Below, in pieces: positions 46,290-60,055 of a DNA stretch of 64,000 nucleotides. The stretch covers positions 8,270,070-8,334,069 of the forward strand of contig JAFMSR010000012.1 of assembly GCA_022818135.1 (NCBI GenBank), written 5' to 3'. A program made the position numbers and the translations under genes. The notes beneath the pieces are model-generated. The model searched no databases. It saw only the letters and a list, made by a program, of their open reading frames with translations, and was not told where the DNA came from. The stretch is from Saxidomus purpurata (lineage: Eukaryota; Mollusca; Bivalvia; Venerida; Veneridae). Every line of letters begins with the position of its first letter. Positions within the stretch are counted from its first letter, which is position 1.

Positions 46290-49200
46290 TTCATTTTTGA
46301 AACATGAGAAACTAAGTTACTATAAAGAATCCCAACCGACTCACTGTATGCTTAATCATAGGGTTGTCACCTCAGTAAATTTTATCCTCGAAATACAAAA
46401 TTTATTTCCTGATTTTATGCACTCAATGGCCGGAACTAAATACATGTAACTTGAAGCTGTTGTAATCATTCATCTCACATGAACTAATATTTGAATCGTG
46501 GCCATTCTGACAATTTTGGCTCCGTTTACTTGTAGAAAGCTCCTGGTATTTCTAAAACATTTACTCCGATGTTAAAAATTGACAAAAAAATTAGGCCATG
46601 GTCGCATCAAAGGCATCATCCGTTATATAGTCATTCCGTCTTTTTTCCAATGAATGCTTCTAAAACAGCCAAGTTCAAATTGTACTAATAAATCTCAACA
46701 ACATTTGCGTTATTGCAGTCTAGTCAAACTTTGTAACTTTATGATAACCCCTTTGTTAAATTTTGATCAATCAGAATTATACCAATTTTGTTGCCTTTAT
46801 ATAATTTATACATAAAGGGAAGTGTGTACCTCACCATAGTTGGAAGATTAGTTCTTCTACGTGTAAGGGATTAGTTTATATGTTTTATCTTTTGAGGTAA
46901 AGACAAAAATGACCTATATTAAAGTAACTATTATGTTTCAATTGTAGCTATCTTTTTTCTCTCTAAAAGCACTGGATTTGGGAAACGTTTTCTTGAGAAA
47001 ACAGAAAAATGCTGTATTTTGCGTACAATGAATTCATATCATACACGTAGGTCCTGATTCCAGCTACTTCAAACGATAACTTCCTAACCGTTCTATCGAG
47101 CTGAATGACTAAAACAATGACACAATTAACTTTGATCATGCTGAACTCAAGCTACTATTGTAATATCCTGCCGGTATCTTTTCTTCCGCATATTTACGAT
47201 GGATTCCTCAATGAAACAAACCAATGAAAAGTAAACAAGGAACACGCCGAATTCATTAGCAGCCTCATTCTTCGTCTGGTACTTTCATTGTTTGTATAAC
47301 TATAACTTTACTGCACCTGACAAATTATAATGTTCTTAACTGTGTATGATATACAGTAAAACCTGTGTTAAACACTCGTCTAAGAAATACAACAAAATTG
47401 AGCTGCTTAATACAATTGTATTATTTTTCTATGACCGTTTTCGATGTAAAACACTGACTGCTTTAATGTGGAAAAAGACAGACAGGTAACTGGAATTGCA
47501 AGCAATAAAAGAATCCCTACCGGTTTAAAGAAGCTTCACTATATATATATTTTGTTGTCAATATAACTTAATCTTAGGTCAATGATTATAAATATTTTAT
47601 GAATTAAAAAAGTGATTTGTCTGTGAGAATCATTTATATAATTTATTCAACAGACCTGGCACATCAGCAGATTTTTAAAGTGAAAAACACCGAGACAATG
47701 GTGACTGCACAGTCAGGCACTAGATGGTTGGTAAAATCTGTTTCAACACTGATCAAGGTTCATGCATTGGCGTAACAATGCATTGGTTAATAGTTAGCAT
47801 AATGTCTTCACTGTACTTATCTACACACAGGATTTAACAGACTATTACTCTTGGAGTTATTGCAGAATCCGCAATGTCAGTGTTATTTTAACTATTTCTG
47901 TCGACATAAAATCACAAGTTCTACCCGACAAAACAATTAAATAACGTGCATAAATTCACATGCCAAGTTTCATGAACCTAACTTAAGTGCTTATTTAGGT
48001 ATATCAGAATCAAGTGTATCCTGATAAACAAATAGACGAACATATGATAAAGCGGACGTTGTGCGATTATTCTTTCAATATTTCTTTGATCTTTTTATCT
48101 CAAAAATGCAATGTTTCATCCAACGAAACAAATGACACAGACAGGCGGATACACGGCGGGTAAAATCTGAGACTGATAATGCCCAAACACTTTTAAACAC
48201 AGCACCAACCAACAGTCAGACCCTCAAAAAAAAAAATGACTCATCTAGCCATGAGAAAAATAGCAGACAATGCAAAAACTGCAGCACTAGTATTCAAAAT
48301 GAGGCCCGTGTGCTCACAATGTTTTCTATGATGTGATCTAAAGCTACCTAGAATTTACCAAAACAAACATTCCGGTCAATTTTCATGACGATCAGATACA
48401 AAATGTTGCCGTTGGAGTGTTCTTGAAGTAATTAAAGACAGACAGAAATACGAAGGACATGAGGCGATTACAATAGCTCACACTGGGTACGTCATTTCTG
48501 TTATTTTAGCTACACTCGCCCCTACTAACACTAAGTGCTTTGGTTACTTTACGGATAAAAAGACTAATGAAGACGATGATAGAATTACCTGTAAATAAAA
48601 CAATAATAACTTGTCAGTTATAAAAAACGAAGCATTACAAAAAATGTTGTGCATTCACGCCAGGACGAACCTACAATATGTTTTAAATGATGTACCGTAA
48701 TGTTTGCTTGAACGGTAGGGAGTTTCCTTCCCTGTCGATATTTATTCTTACATAGAATACGTCACAAATAAATTACCACTGTAAAATGAATAATTTAATG
48801 TTTCATATGCTATACTAATAGACATCGTGACACATCACATTTAATGTTTGTAAACAATTAGAAATACAGTTTGATAACTTTTTATCAGAAAATAGATAAC
48901 AATTAATCATGCACGATAACTCTGAAACTTATACAGTCGGGCGTGACTAGGCGTCTTGCTTTTAAAAGTTACTTGAGCACAATCTAATGCTCAACACAAA
49001 CTCATGTTCAAGTAATATGAATATATCTATTTAGAATGTCGGGTTTAATATATATATACATAAGCTAAAGAACATACCTTCTTATTATTGTTATGAAACC
49101 CGACTTTGTAAAAAGGTATAACTTGACTTGACTTTATATTACCTGAGCATGATTTCTTGTTACGCATGAGATTATGCTCAAGAAACTTTTGTTAGCGCGG

Positions 49201-49610
49201 AGCCTGAATGCGATTAACCCAACGCTGGTGCACAGCAATGATAATTTTCTGTTTATTCTTACCCAGATTGCCGGTAAATCTATTAACACTTACGCACTTA
49301 CTGAGCTTCAAAACAAGTAATTATGTTTGAAAAATGCATTTGAAGCATGATTAATTGTGCATAGTATGTATTTTCATAAACTTTCTATGATAAATGTCTT
49401 GTAAGTTTAAAGTGAACTTGGAAGAGTTTCGTAAAATACGTATTATTAAGTTCTGGTATGTAATCATAACCAAATTCTTTGTTATACAAAACTGCAGGTA
49501 GTGAATATGTAAATAAATCGGTTATTAGTGTTAAGAGACTTTTAGAAGAGTTTTGGTTTGCATTTTTACAAAATAATCCAGATGTTATGTTATGCAACTG
49601 AATAGTGTAA
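46290..49610. other. AT-rich stretch, no firm feature
   Basis: Near 48588 (minus strand) a good acceptor-like TTTTATTTACAG precedes a 25-codon open stretch, with no other support. Nothing else was recognised. Confidence 0.35.
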
Positions 49611-49616
49611 TTCTAC

Positions 49617-49655
49617 GTATATATATATATATAATAATATTACATATATATATGT
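49617..49655. repeat. (TA)n tract
   Basis: TATATATATATATATA, an AATAATATTACA interruption, then ATATATATAT. Confidence 0.85.
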
Positions 49656-49659
49656 ATTA

Positions 49660-52600
49660 CCAAAAGTGATTCTCAGAAATAATAATTAATCTAGGTTGGA
49701 AACCTGTTGTAGATTTAAGCATTGTTTTGAAATGGAGAAATATTTAAACTGTGTCAAAAGTGTAATTTATAAAAGAGATTGAACTCGTTTCAAATGTTCA
49801 GCTACTGTACTAATTATTGAAGTAGGTAGATTTGGAAATATTGACAGGAATGATAAAATGCGCACAAAATGTAAACTGAATGTAATAGAAACGGGGTATC
49901 ATTTTCTTCTGATCTAAGGCAACTATGTTTACCAAAACACTATTGTTCTTGGCCAAATATTCAATATCAACGTATAATGAAAAGTAAACTACTTTTATAT
50001 AAACAAGTTGTCAAAATTTGCATATTTGGCAAGTAAAATGCACAGTGCGTAATTGTAATTGAACGATGTAATATTGCTTAATATGATAAAGTTATTGTTA
50101 TGGGTCATTTTTGATGATAGAGTATCGATCAATTGTATATACAAATGTTCGCTTACACTTATGGATCTTGATGCATGCTTGAACAAATTATATAATTATG
50201 ACTTGAACTCTTACACCATATTTGCCTCAGTTCGTAGGTCCAATGCACAAGTCAAGCTTGCACATGTATTTCAAATATTTCTACTTTCTCGATAGCTTCT
50301 TTGTACAGTTTACTAGCAGCACGACAAGGTTCGTGTAAACCATGGTCATATGTCCATTTTGAGGTCATGCACTTCTAAGTCATCATGTATTTTTACCATT
50401 CAACGTTTTGTACGCATAATGTGACTTTTAAAAATTATTGTAAAAGGACAAAAAAGCGACGTTATCTAATCTACTTGCTTTCTTTGTTCAAAGTCATCAT
50501 ATTTGAAATGGATTGAGTTACTATTTCATATCTTCACTTTTTGTCATAATGTCTAGATGTCCAGTACGTCAGGGTTAGTAAAGTGCAGAAAATCATCCTG
50601 GTAATTGTTTCTCTTGCACTGATTGAAGACACATCTGCTTCAAAGAATTGAATAATTTGTTATGGAGTTTGAATTTCTTGTGTTTCCTCCTCTACCATGT
50701 GTCTGATATTAACGAGCAAACAATTTGCTCAGCGTTATTCTTTAAGCCAGTAAAGCAGAAAACCAAAGAATTTAGAATTTATGTGAAACTGTTTGCCTCC
50801 AGCATTCACCACTTGAAACGAAAGTAGGTTTAATATAGTCTAAATGGATTTTTTTCCTGACAAAAAGAAAATAGAAAGACGGTGAAAAAGAGAATTCCAA
50901 TTATATTGCCGAAACTAACGCGTTTTTTCAAGAGCGATTAATTTCGCGTCTGTCACGGTTTAAAGTATATTTCTTGCGCTTTCAGCAAGCAAGTCGTAGT
51001 CATCCAATTACAAATCATGATGCAATTGCAAAGAAAAAGATTACTAAACTTCAAGATGAGGCTTATCATAATTGCGTTGAAAATGTTTCTGTCTTTTCCA
51101 CTGACTATCACTTCTAAATTAAGTAACAACAGGTTGTTTTGTTCCTGTTGATTCTATCAATGATAGCAGAGACGGTGGTATTAACAAGCAAGTGTTTACA
51201 TTTTATGAACATGAAGCTTATAATCACAAAAATTTCAAGTGTTTGTTACTAAAGGATAGTCCTATCGAAAGAAATAAAAAATAGACAAATACTCAATATA
51301 TGTTGTCATTACGAAGCTTTTAAATTAGCAAAATTTGCGCGTTTTATGTCGACTCGTGGTCAGTGAGCCAACAACACAAGTTGCACGTGCGTTAAACGCC
51401 CACGAACATTCTATTTGACGTCACGAACATTGAAAATGTGTAAACTGATTCAAAATAATGATATTCTTATGCTTTTCTTATTATGAAGAAAATATCCAAT
51501 TTCAGTTTTTGTGTTACTTTAATTATACCGGACAGAACTTTTGTCCTTAAGTATTATACATGTATATCCACGTTCACCTGGCCCTCAATACACCATTCAT
51601 TGAAACATTCTTTAATAGGAGAGCGTTTTCCTACTTAAAATGCTTCTTTTAAAATTTAAATTTCTGTGTTAAAAAGTTAGTGCAGCTAAATAGTCAGCAA
51701 TAATTAAGACCGTGCCAAATACACTGAGCATTTTAAGTTCGATTGAATAATTCATATGAAATTACATGTGATGATAGATATACACATTCTGTTGCAAAGG
51801 AAAGTGTGCACTTAGGGTTTTTTGTTAATTTTATGTATTATTTTAAACAGAAATGATATTATATAATTTAACGTATCGACACTTAGAGCAATGTATGTTT
51901 AATTGCATGTGCATTAATATATCTTTCAATCGATAGCAAATGGTGTATAAAAGTAGTACTCGAAATTTGAGAACTACAGTATACGACGAATCAAAATGGA
52001 GATATTTATAATAAAAAAGTGCACACACACTTTCTTTTGTAACTGAGTGTATATACTAAATATATTGAATGAAACATGCACAATAATCAAATTCATTGTA
52101 ATTCGTAGTAACTATGCTAATTTATTCTGGTATTAAACTCTCAAACATACTCCACAGATAATATTTACCTTAGGGTATATCATTATCCTCTACAGCAATT
52201 TTCTTTATTTGTCTCAAGCTAATATTAATGCTCAAAGTTTGGTTTTTTTATTAAATTATCTGTAGAATTATGTGATGATAGGACCCAATGGGAAATTACT
52301 GCTAATTATTCTTAGGTGTAAGATATTAACACAAGATAATAATTTGTGTTAATCATTGTGCATAATTGATATTTAAATGCAAATGTTAGTTAGTTCTACC
52401 GACTATGTCTATGCTATATCAGTCAATATTATAGATTGCTGTTTGATTTGAAATATTATTATTATCATTAGTATTATTGGTGGATGTCGTGGTGGTAGTG
52501 ATGATGTTGTTTTGATAACAATTATTATATAAAAGTAGTAGTAGTTTTATCAATGTTCTAACGACTATATGCATGCGTGCTTATTCTAGCATGTTTGAAG

Positions 52601-54410
52601 GGCAGTGGTTCCAGACCAGTCACTGTGATTTAATATCGTGCAAAAACTAAGAATGTTTGTGAAATACGTTAATTTTATATTTTTCAAACTTTGTAAATTT
52701 TACAATTGTTCTGGAAAATGCTTCTTGTTATTTACAATTCGTCTTCTCAGTGCCGCATACTTTCCTGGTACATTTTAATCCTGAATCTGTATACAATGTA
52801 CTGTCTCGGTGCATTTCCCCTTACTCCAAAACACCATATATCAACCCTTTTTGTTTTGTTTTTGTTTTTCTTTACCTTTTCTAAATTCAAATGTGATTTA
52901 ATATATTTTGACTAGATACCTTGTCTACTTTTCATTTGAGACAGTTTCCATGTTGCGTGAAATTATAGCTTTAAGACAGTGAGGCGTGCTGTTTAATCCC
53001 CCTACCTTATGTTGAGATTATCAAACAAACAAAAAACAGAAAATATGGCGTCGTGGAATACATAGCATTAAAGCTCATTGTTGTAACTACACCTTTTCGG
53101 CGATACTTGTATATGGTTTATAAATGTAACAATATGGTAATAAAGATTTGTTTGTCATGCTCTTTTCTTTTTATGGATATGATTTTCTCTTTGTCATGAT
53201 CTTTTCTTCTTATGTATAACTTCGTATGTATTGTGCTACATCAATTCCTAAATGATCAAGTTCTAAAATATTTTAACTTAATAGTGATAAAGAAAATATA
53301 TTTATTGAATGCAACTAGAAAATTTAATGGTAAATGTAATTTTAAATTCCAATTCAAAATTAGCTTAGCTTGCTGCTGCAATTATTTTTTATAAAAATGT
53401 GATATGAAAGCGGCAAAGAGAGCGTTTCCTTTGACCAAGTTCCAACAATCTGTCGGAAATCTTCATTACAAATTTGATCTGGTATGTAACATTATCATAA
53501 TAACTGCTTTTTGTGAAGTTTATACATTCCGTTTGTTACGGCAATTTACTGCATGGTAACAAGATAAATAATTATCATTCATTACTGCAACACTGTTTTA
53601 TATCTAAGTCGGGAGTTCACAGCTGTTATCTCAACAAAAGGGTACAATCTTTGCTGTTGTATTTCCTTCTGCTGCTGTTATTTCTGTTATTTTTGTATGC
53701 GCTTACCACCCGAACACATCACATTCAATCAATGAAAGGTTACAGTGATTTCAAGTCAACGACTCTAATCACGTGACAACAGAGGCGGCTGTTGCCTTCG
53801 TTGCACCTTAGAATATTGTTAAATGCAAATGAAACATATAATTTGTTTTTTTAACCACTTATGTATTTATCCAAGGTTGTTTGTCAAACCTGTTTCCGGT
53901 TCATTGGATAATGCAACCAAGTGCGAACCATTTTGCTAATATTTGGTTACATAAAAAAATCCAATTATAGATCAGAATAATTTGCAACTGGCATGCGCAA
54001 ATAAGTGAATTGTACCTTGCCGCAAAAAATATTTTAATGTCTGGTGCATTTCAATTTAGTAAACCAATTACATCAACAAACCATTTCAAACCACCCGAGT
54101 TACGTAAATTCTATCTATGTTTAAGTACAAATGAGCTTACAATATATATTTTTAGTATTTGCTTTCTACCTTGCATAACTGCAGTTTCATTAAATCACAT
54201 GGAATGAAGGCATTCTGTAATTATATCATAAATCCTAACGACAAAAAAGAAAAATAAGCAGTTTTGTCTAGATGTGCACACCAAGCTAAGATAAAAAGAC
54301 GCCCTCACGCAGAAGTACAAACATATTAAAAATAAAAAAATAAATCTTCTGGTGAGTAGATCTCTTAATTTTTCTATTTTGATATTTCAATGTTGAAAGA
54401 AAGCATGGTT
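49660..54410. other. Long AT-rich stretch with isolated motifs
   Basis: CACGTG (51384-51389) and a perfect CRE TGACGTCA (51416-51423) occur close together in a locally CpG-containing stretch (51340-51430). A purine/GTG-rich patch lies near 52480-52510. No genes or dispersed repeats were recognised. Confidence 0.35.
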
Positions 54411-54416
54411 TTCATA

Positions 54417-55838
54417 TCGAAAAAGTTATATGGATTCCAAACTAAAGTCTTCAATAGGTACAAAAGCAATTTTATCTAGGTTTGTCAAATTCTGTTCATA
54501 TTAAACTGTACATACATTGCAAAACTTGAAAATTGTAAAAGCTTTCTACAAGTCTAATTTACAACAATCAGCTTTGTATTGAACATATGGTCCTGTTTTG
54601 CGATCTTTATATTACAATGTATTTAATCAGAAATTATATTGAATATTCATTACAAATGTTTCCTGAATAATTCTTACACGCTGGGGAATCTTTGAATTTA
54701 CCACGTTATTCGTGCCAAGCATTCAGTGCATCGTCTAATGTATCCGGATTAAAGCTGTTTCACATAAAACTAAAAATACACAAGTTCATCATAAAAACAA
54801 ATGGCGGAAGTAGTACTGTCGAGGTCCATCTTTTTTATCATCTTTGGAGTTATCATCGACGTTTCTTTCTTTCGGACTGTAGCTAACTGACTTCTTACGT
54901 CCCAAGTTAACATTTCAGTTTTGACTTTGTTTTATATCAAAATCTATATTTTCTAAAAATCAAAAGCATCGGTAACACCGCTGGATGCTCCCGAAGCTTG
55001 TCTTTTCGGATGGACAGCACACAAGTTCTGTTCTTGTAAATGAAAACTTAGCATGTTTCAATTCATTTGCATAAAAATTGTAATTGTAGACAAGCAAAAT
55101 AAAAAATAATAAAGGGACGTACTTCAATCATAGTCCAAGTTAAAGTTATAATTCTTGAACTTTGCACTTCATTTTATTATCCTCTTTCATTGTGCTAAAT
55201 CACTACAAGTATACTTTTACATGATAAAGGGGGATCCTTCAGAAGGAGACAAGGTAGAGTTAAGGTTATTAAACACTGCATTTTCTCTAAATACTTGTCT
55301 ATCAAATTGAATACTATCAAGTAAGTCTGTTTCATGGTTGGTATCATGGTATCAATTCAATCCCTTACATATATTCAAAGATTACGGTTCTGAACACTGA
55401 ATTCATTCAAAGGGAGATACCATTGTATGAAGTTGTATTAAAATCCAATGGGGTCAGCTAGAGTTATGTTTCTTGCTCACTGCACTCCCTCTCATTCTTC
55501 TCTATCAATGTATGAGGTATCAAAATTTTTAATTAATTTTTTCAACACTTTTTCAGAAATGCTCCATACAAACATACTACGTAAAGAGGGATCATTCAAA
55601 CATGAAGTCAGCTTTATTTATGGTTCTTTGTCATTGCACTTTCTCTCAATGACTTCCATCAATGTGTGAAGAATAAACTCAATCCCTTACATACTTTTTG
55701 AATCATGCTCCAGACAAGACCGAGGAGGGAAGGAGGAAGAGACAGACGTTTCCCCCTTCTGAGATCATAAAATAAATGTTCTGGAAAAGATGCTTAGAAT
55801 TATGTTCTACACAGTTGAAACGACCACCTAGTAGCATC
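54417..55838 (+). repeat. First copy of a ~1.42-kb tandem duplication
   Basis: It begins TCGAAAAAGTTATATGGA and parallels the next copy, which begins TCGAAAAAGTTATTTGGA at 55839 (period 1422). Shared landmarks in order are GCAATTTTAT(C/G)TAGG, TTTCGGACTGTAG with AAC/TGACTGAC, AGGAGACAAGGTAGAGTTAAGG, ACTTTTTGAA(T/C)CATGCTCCA and GAAACGACCACCTAGTAG. The interior contains degenerate ~150-bp sub-units like other GGGCC/TTAACC repeats of the window. Open frames here are shadows. Confidence 0.7.
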
Positions 55839-57090
55839 TCGAAAAAGTTATTTGGACAAAACAAGAGCTGTCCATAAGTACAGCAAGCAATTTTATGTAG
55901 GTTTGTTTGCTAATAAAACAAAACTTTTATCAGTGTAATAGCAAAACATGAAAATTGTACTAAAGCTATTACAAGTATAAACTAGGACAATCAGCTTTGA
56001 ATCATGAACAGTCAAATTCTATAACTATAGATTTCAATTTTTAGTAAATTATATTGTTTGATTACAAAATTTTCCCTGAACAATTCTTGCAAGGTTTGAT
56101 ATTTAACTACCACGTTAGTGAAGCATTACTGTGATATCGTGCATGATATCCGATTAGCTTGCACATGAAAACTTTAACACAATTTCTCAAAAAAACAAAA
56201 GGGCCAGTAATTTGGGTCCATCTATTTATCATCTTTAGTTAACAACGACGTTATTTGTCTTTCGGACTGTAGTGACTGACCTCTTAAGACCCAATTTAAA
56301 ATTTCAGTTTTAGTAATATCAAAACAAGTGGTTACTGAGATATGTGCATGATAGTACCCTAGCAGGCAAAACTTTAACCGAATTTTCAAAGTCAAACAAG
56401 GGCCTTAATTAGTACTAAATTTATACAAGAGTTATCTGCATAAAACTTGTAATGTGTAGACACGCATAGAGACATTAACGTATCAATCATAGTTCAAGTC
56501 ACAGTTATATTATTTGCACATGTGGTTACTTCATTGTGCTCACTGCAAGATATACTTTTGCATGATAAGGACCTTAGCAGGAGACAAGGTAGAGTTAAGG
56601 CTATTAGACCAGATTTTCACTAAGTCTTCAAACAAGGGCCATAATTTGTACTAAATTTTTTCAAGAGTTGGTATCTGCCTTGATTGTATGCACCCTTAAA
56701 GACATGAACAAAGTTTCAAGTCAATATCATAAAGTGGATACCGAGATATGTGGCAGCTGAGTTAGTACCTAGCAGGCAAAACTTTAACCAAATTCTTCAA
56801 AGTCAATGTACAAGGGCTCATAATTTGTACTTAATTTTTTCAAGAGTTATCAGAAATGCTCCTTACAAACATATAGTAAGACAGCCCATAAAGACATGAA
56901 GAAAGCTTCAATGTCAATATTGCATAAATGGTTACATGAGATATGTGAAGAATAGTACTTAGCCGGCTTAAATACTTTTTGAACCATGCTCCAAGAAGCA
57001 AGGCCGACGCAGACGTCGACATATAAGTGACTGGAAATAGCTCAGCATATGTTCTCACAGAAACGACCACCTAGTAGTCCGAGCTTAAAA
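55839..57090 (+). repeat. Second copy of the tandem duplication, with GACGCAGACGTCGAC tail
   Basis: Same order of landmarks as the preceding copy. The head carries ACAAGAGCTGTCC, the GACGCC-family head motif. The tail carries GCCGACGCAGACGTCGACAT (about 57002-57021), GAAACGACCACCTAGTAG and TCCGAGCTTAAAA. This links it to the GACGCC-tailed family as a distant third subfamily. Sub-units with GGGCC(A/T)TAATT and CAAGAGTTATC recur internally. Confidence 0.65.
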
Positions 57091-57420
57091 AAAAACCCAG
57101 AAGTTTTTAATAATATTTTCACTAAATGTTTAGCGATTCCCTTTTTTCTAACGCATGTTATTATATCTGGCTTTGTTTTGCTTACTATTTGACTAGACAA
57201 CCAGACCTTTGCGTACATGGTACCTCTGTATGTCTGTTTTCTATTATTATATTTTATGATCAGTCCATTTCTGTATTGACATAACAAAAGGCTCAGTATT
57301 TATAGCTAGCAATGGAGAAAGAGTAAGCAGAGAGTTTGTGTCCTCAAAGATATATCTCTCTATAGATCGATACAAGTTCAGTATCATGCTTGGTAATATT
57401 AACCACATTTGTTTTTATAT

Positions 57421-57613
57421 GATATGCTATATTTTTTGTGCTATGCTTGACGATTACTGTCAATGAATTTTGATATGGTATGTGATAACATTTTGTGATT
57501 TATGATATGCATTTTGTCATTATAAGATAATTGTGCTCTATGTTTGAAGATTAATGTCAATGAATTTCGATGGCATATGATAACATATTGTGATTTATGA
57601 CATATATCGTTTC
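57421..57613. repeat. Two-copy tandem repeat, 97-bp period
   Basis: GTCAATGAATTT begins at 57459 and 57556, each followed by GATATGG/GATGGCA, TGATAACAT and TTGTGATTTATGA. The copies differ by a few substitutions and small indels. Confidence 0.8.
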
Positions 57614-58070
57614 TATAAAGATAGAATCCTTTATCCAAAAATAGGACGCATGCTTTACCACAATAGAAACGTCAAAGACTTTAAATTAAAAACTGTAAGT
57701 TTAAAAAGTAATGATGGGTAATTCGAGACTGAATTGCAAGTTTCAAAAAAGACTTGTTGACTCAAGGAATAATCAAATTTGTTCCAAGTGTACTGTTGTC
57801 AAATTTCTATCGACTTGCAACGTACAGGTCTTTTTTAAATAACCTAGTTTTCAAATTAGTTGATATATGTTCTTCACATAGTTGTTTCCATAAATGTTTT
57901 TACATGTTAAAAAAATGATAATTTATCTAGTACACCATTTTTATGTTAAGTTCCAATTTAAAATGTACCAGTATCAAGTGCTTGTTTATAGCTTTTGTGA
58001 AAATAGTGTATGTTGCTTTAACAAAAGACGAAACTAACTACAACATTTATATGTTTTCTAGATCACTTAC

Positions 58071-58161
58071 TCTTCTTTCGTTTTGCTCTTATCATTAAAC
58101 CCATGTTTTCCTTTTGTTGTTGTTGAAGCGAGACTTCGAGTGAATACGGTTGGTTAACTAA
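58071..58161 (-). CDS. Candidate internal exon (unrecognised)
   Basis: On the minus strand a pyrimidine-rich acceptor (ACCTTTCTGTACTGTACAG, ending at 58162) and a very strong donor (AAGA|GTAAGTGAT, after 58071) enclose 91 open nucleotides: LVNQPYSLEVSLQQQQKENM then GLMIRAKRKK. The frame is also open upstream to an ATG near 58245 (total 60 codons), so this could be a first exon instead. It ends in phase 1, matching the start of the 30141 exon; the pair would join basic/Q-rich sequence to basic/Q-rich sequence across a ~28-kb intron. No domain is recognised. Confidence 0.4.
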
Positions 58162-58249
58162 CTGTACAGTACAGAAAGGTATGCATATAGTCTGTAAAGC
58201 TTTTTCTTCGTAAGTTGTCTCATAGTTTTGTTTCTTGATGTTCAAACTT

Positions 58250-59425
58250 GCATATCGTCAATTATATCGTCGTCAGCAACTATTTTGATTAACTCTTCAC
58301 TATTTACTGATCAAGTCTTTCACACTTATGTAACAACGAGCCAAGTATATCCAATCAATGATTTCATACTAGAGATTGCTGAATACATGCTTATAAGAAG
58401 AAATAATCTGATGATTTTCGAACAGAGCTTTCAATAAATACAACATGTTAACATATAATCCAAAAAGTGTTTCTTCGATCATGTAGTTAAGAACAACTCT
58501 TTCCAAAACCACATTTACTTTCATTTCCAAGACTATTGCATTTATATAATATCCAAAACATTCTATCAGATATCCATTACTTGGTATTGAATATTATATG
58601 TGTCATACCTCTACCGACCTCCATAACTCGGAGGTTACTCAATATAAAAACAATTAATAAGTCTGCATCGTATGGCTTATTATGCTAAAAGAGCACAGCG
58701 GCATGTCCAATAAGAATCCTGAACAAAAGCGACGGGCTATGGCAGAAATAATAACTACATCTACCGTGCATAAAGCTGAAGAGTATTTGTCACTTGGAAA
58801 CTAAAAACCGTGACGATTGTTGACATGTTTCGGATGACAGGTGAATTTTGAATGTTCTAATAGTTTTTTCTTGTAATCCCTTGGGGAATCAATATTTCGG
58901 GTAGGTTGCAATAAGATACAGATATCCGTTTCTATCTCACATAAAACAAGTAGCTGTTTCTTTGAGTATGTTTAAAGACAATTATAAGCGTGTGGATTCA
59001 AAGAAGCGATTAAGACTGGTGGAGAATTTACCAAAATAATTACATTCTCTTTTAATCTTCTTCCAATATCGCCGCGGTACATAATATACTGACAGAATTG
59101 TTAGAAATGATTGATTCAGAATAACATGTTGATCCTCCCATTCTCTTTGAAATTATGCACACGTAAAGCACAGGTATTTCAGAAAAGTGTGACTTGTTAG
59201 CAATACTAATTCGGTGGCACATACCATATAGCTTTTATGACGTTTTAATGTGAAGCATTCGTAGAAACAGTCATTTATAGATGGCGTTTTGTTAAGGAAG
59301 GGGTTGCAATGTATTTGCCTCGCTGAATTTCTAGAATTGACATGTCTATCATTCAATTTGGTCAGTACCATTATTTAATCCAATGGGACTGGGTGACCTG
59401 TCAAATTTGCTGAACGGACATTGTG
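58250..59425. other. AT-rich stretch, nothing recognised
   Basis: A short hairpin (ACCTCC/GGAGGT near 58618-58636) was noticed. No genes or repeats identified. Confidence 0.35.
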
Positions 59426-59429
59426 AATT

Positions 59430-59590
59430 AGGAAATTTTTGTGAGACGAAAATTGCACGCTTTGCGAGCAGACAAACTTATTCGCGAATTTTAGTCTAAA
59501 AGCTGTGTGAAATTAATAATTCCCGACATTGTGGAAAATCGCGAAAATAGCGAAAGTTAGAAAATCTCAAATATTACCCCATTTACAGTT
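59430..59590. repeat. TTCGCG-rich dispersed repeat, copy 2
   Basis: GAGACGAAAATTG, TTTGCGAGCAGAC, TTATTCGCGAATTTTAG, AATTCCCGAC, AATCGCGAAAATAGCG and CTCAAATATTA follow the same plan as the block at 43455-43665. More diverged than copy 1. Confidence 0.5.
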
Positions 59591-60055
59591 ACGAAGAATA
59601 TAAGTCATCACAAGTGTGGGTTTTAGTATTGTAGCACAATAAGAACTTTTGGCCCGAAGAGAACACCATATGGTAAAGAATTAAGGTTTCAATACACAAT
59701 TTATCATTATAACTGTAAAACATAATAATAATCTTCTTTGAAATTCGGTTATTTCATTCCCAAATGCGTGCAATATGTCATCTATTCTGAACATCTGTAA
59801 CGAGTCAATTTGTGACAAACACTTGAAAAGACAAGAGTCCCAATGAATGATTAAAATGGGAAGCTTTCTGATGTCCCAATTGTCCTATGCTGATGACAAA
59901 AGCCCATCGTGAGAAGCAATTGTTTAGAGCACAAAAAATATCGTCACGAAAATGCATGTCGGAACGCGTTAATTGTAGTGACAAATAAGCTCGGTCGTGT
60001 CATATTGTTAATTAAGTAATGCGATACACTACGGGTTTGGTAAAACAAAATATAT

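Noticed and set aside
55448..55669. 73-codon plus-strand frame
   Set aside because: Lies within the duplicated repeat unit. The equivalent frame is not kept in the second copy.
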